Shown here piece by piece: positions 5,727 through 5,760 of a stretch of DNA of 5,760 nucleotides. A program made the position numbers and the translations under genes. Each line of letters starts with the position of its first letter. Within the stretch, counting starts at the first letter, position 1. This DNA comes from an uncultured Rhodanobacter sp. Lineage in GTDB: Bacteria > Pseudomonadota > Gammaproteobacteria > Xanthomonadales > Rhodanobacteraceae. Under the pieces are notes generated by a model. The model had not been told where the DNA came from. It saw only the letters and a list, made by a program, of their open reading frames with translations, and did not search any database. The stretch lies in NCBI GenBank assembly GCA_903827735.1, contig CAIKJM010000162.1, positions 1-5,760 of the forward strand. The letters run 5' to 3'.

Positions 5727-5760
5727 CCGGTCATCGCAAGCTTCAAATCTCACAAGGCGC
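5727..5760. other. Start of downstream intergenic region
   Basis: The last 34 bases after the thiolase stop contain no recognisable gene start, hairpin or T-run. No terminator is seen before the window ends, so the fad transcript may continue into further genes outside the window. Confidence 0.4.

Noticed and set aside
4464..5753. A 429-codon open frame on the minus strand opposite the thiolase gene
   Set aside because: The translation is rich in His, Arg, Ala, Gly and Asp with no recognisable motif, and it lies fully opposite a thiolase with intact catalytic residues. Such antisense frames are common in high-GC DNA.
1..5760. CRISPR arrays, tRNA or rRNA genes, insertion sequences, attachment sites
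   Set aside because: No regularly spaced repeats, cloverleaf genes, transposase motifs or terminal inverted repeats were seen on either strand.

Overview
The window is a stretch of high-GC proteobacterial chromosome with dense protein-coding genes and no visible mobile elements, tRNA, rRNA or CRISPR. The RlmN and Ndk sequences, the ndk-rlmN gene order, and a PsrA-type TetR regulator all point to a gammaproteobacterium. The RlmN sequence reads most like Xanthomonadales (Xanthomonadaceae/Rhodanobacteraceae). That placement rests on recalled family resemblance, not on a search.

Layout: on the minus strand, ndk (nucleoside diphosphate kinase, 1065-640) is followed by the 5' half of rlmN (23S rRNA/tRNA adenine-C2 methyltransferase, 571 to beyond the left edge). 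These two probably form a housekeeping operon. A 232-bp AT-richer divergent intergenic region (1066-1297) separates them from three plus-strand genes: a TetR/PsrA-like regulator (1298-1924), a bifunctional 3-hydroxyacyl-CoA dehydrogenase/enoyl-CoA hydratase of the FadN type (2027-4414), and an acetyl-CoA acyltransferase of the FadA type (4518-5726). The last 34 bases hold no recognisable gene.

How they work together: the FadN-type enzyme hydrates 2-enoyl-CoA and oxidises the 3-hydroxyacyl-CoA. The FadA-type thiolase then cleaves the 3-ketoacyl-CoA, so the pair covers the last three steps of each fatty acid beta-oxidation turn. Acyl-CoA dehydrogenase and acyl-CoA synthetase are not in the window. 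The regulator gene lies immediately upstream in the same direction. A perfect 16-bp palindrome (1263-1278) in its promoter region matches the CAAAC-N4-GTTTG form described for Pseudomonas PsrA. The likely picture is an autoregulated, acyl-responsive repressor controlling its own gene and perhaps the fad genes by read-through.

The coding content is known biology. The parts most worth a second look are regulatory: the PsrA-like operator overlapping a candidate promoter, a second GTTTG/CAAAC site about three helical turns upstream, a terminator-like hairpin flanked by an 11-bp direct repeat in the ndk leader, a CGGCCG-GCAA-CGGCCG hairpin before fadN, and a REP-like imperfect palindrome between fadN and fadA. 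No undescribed system was found.
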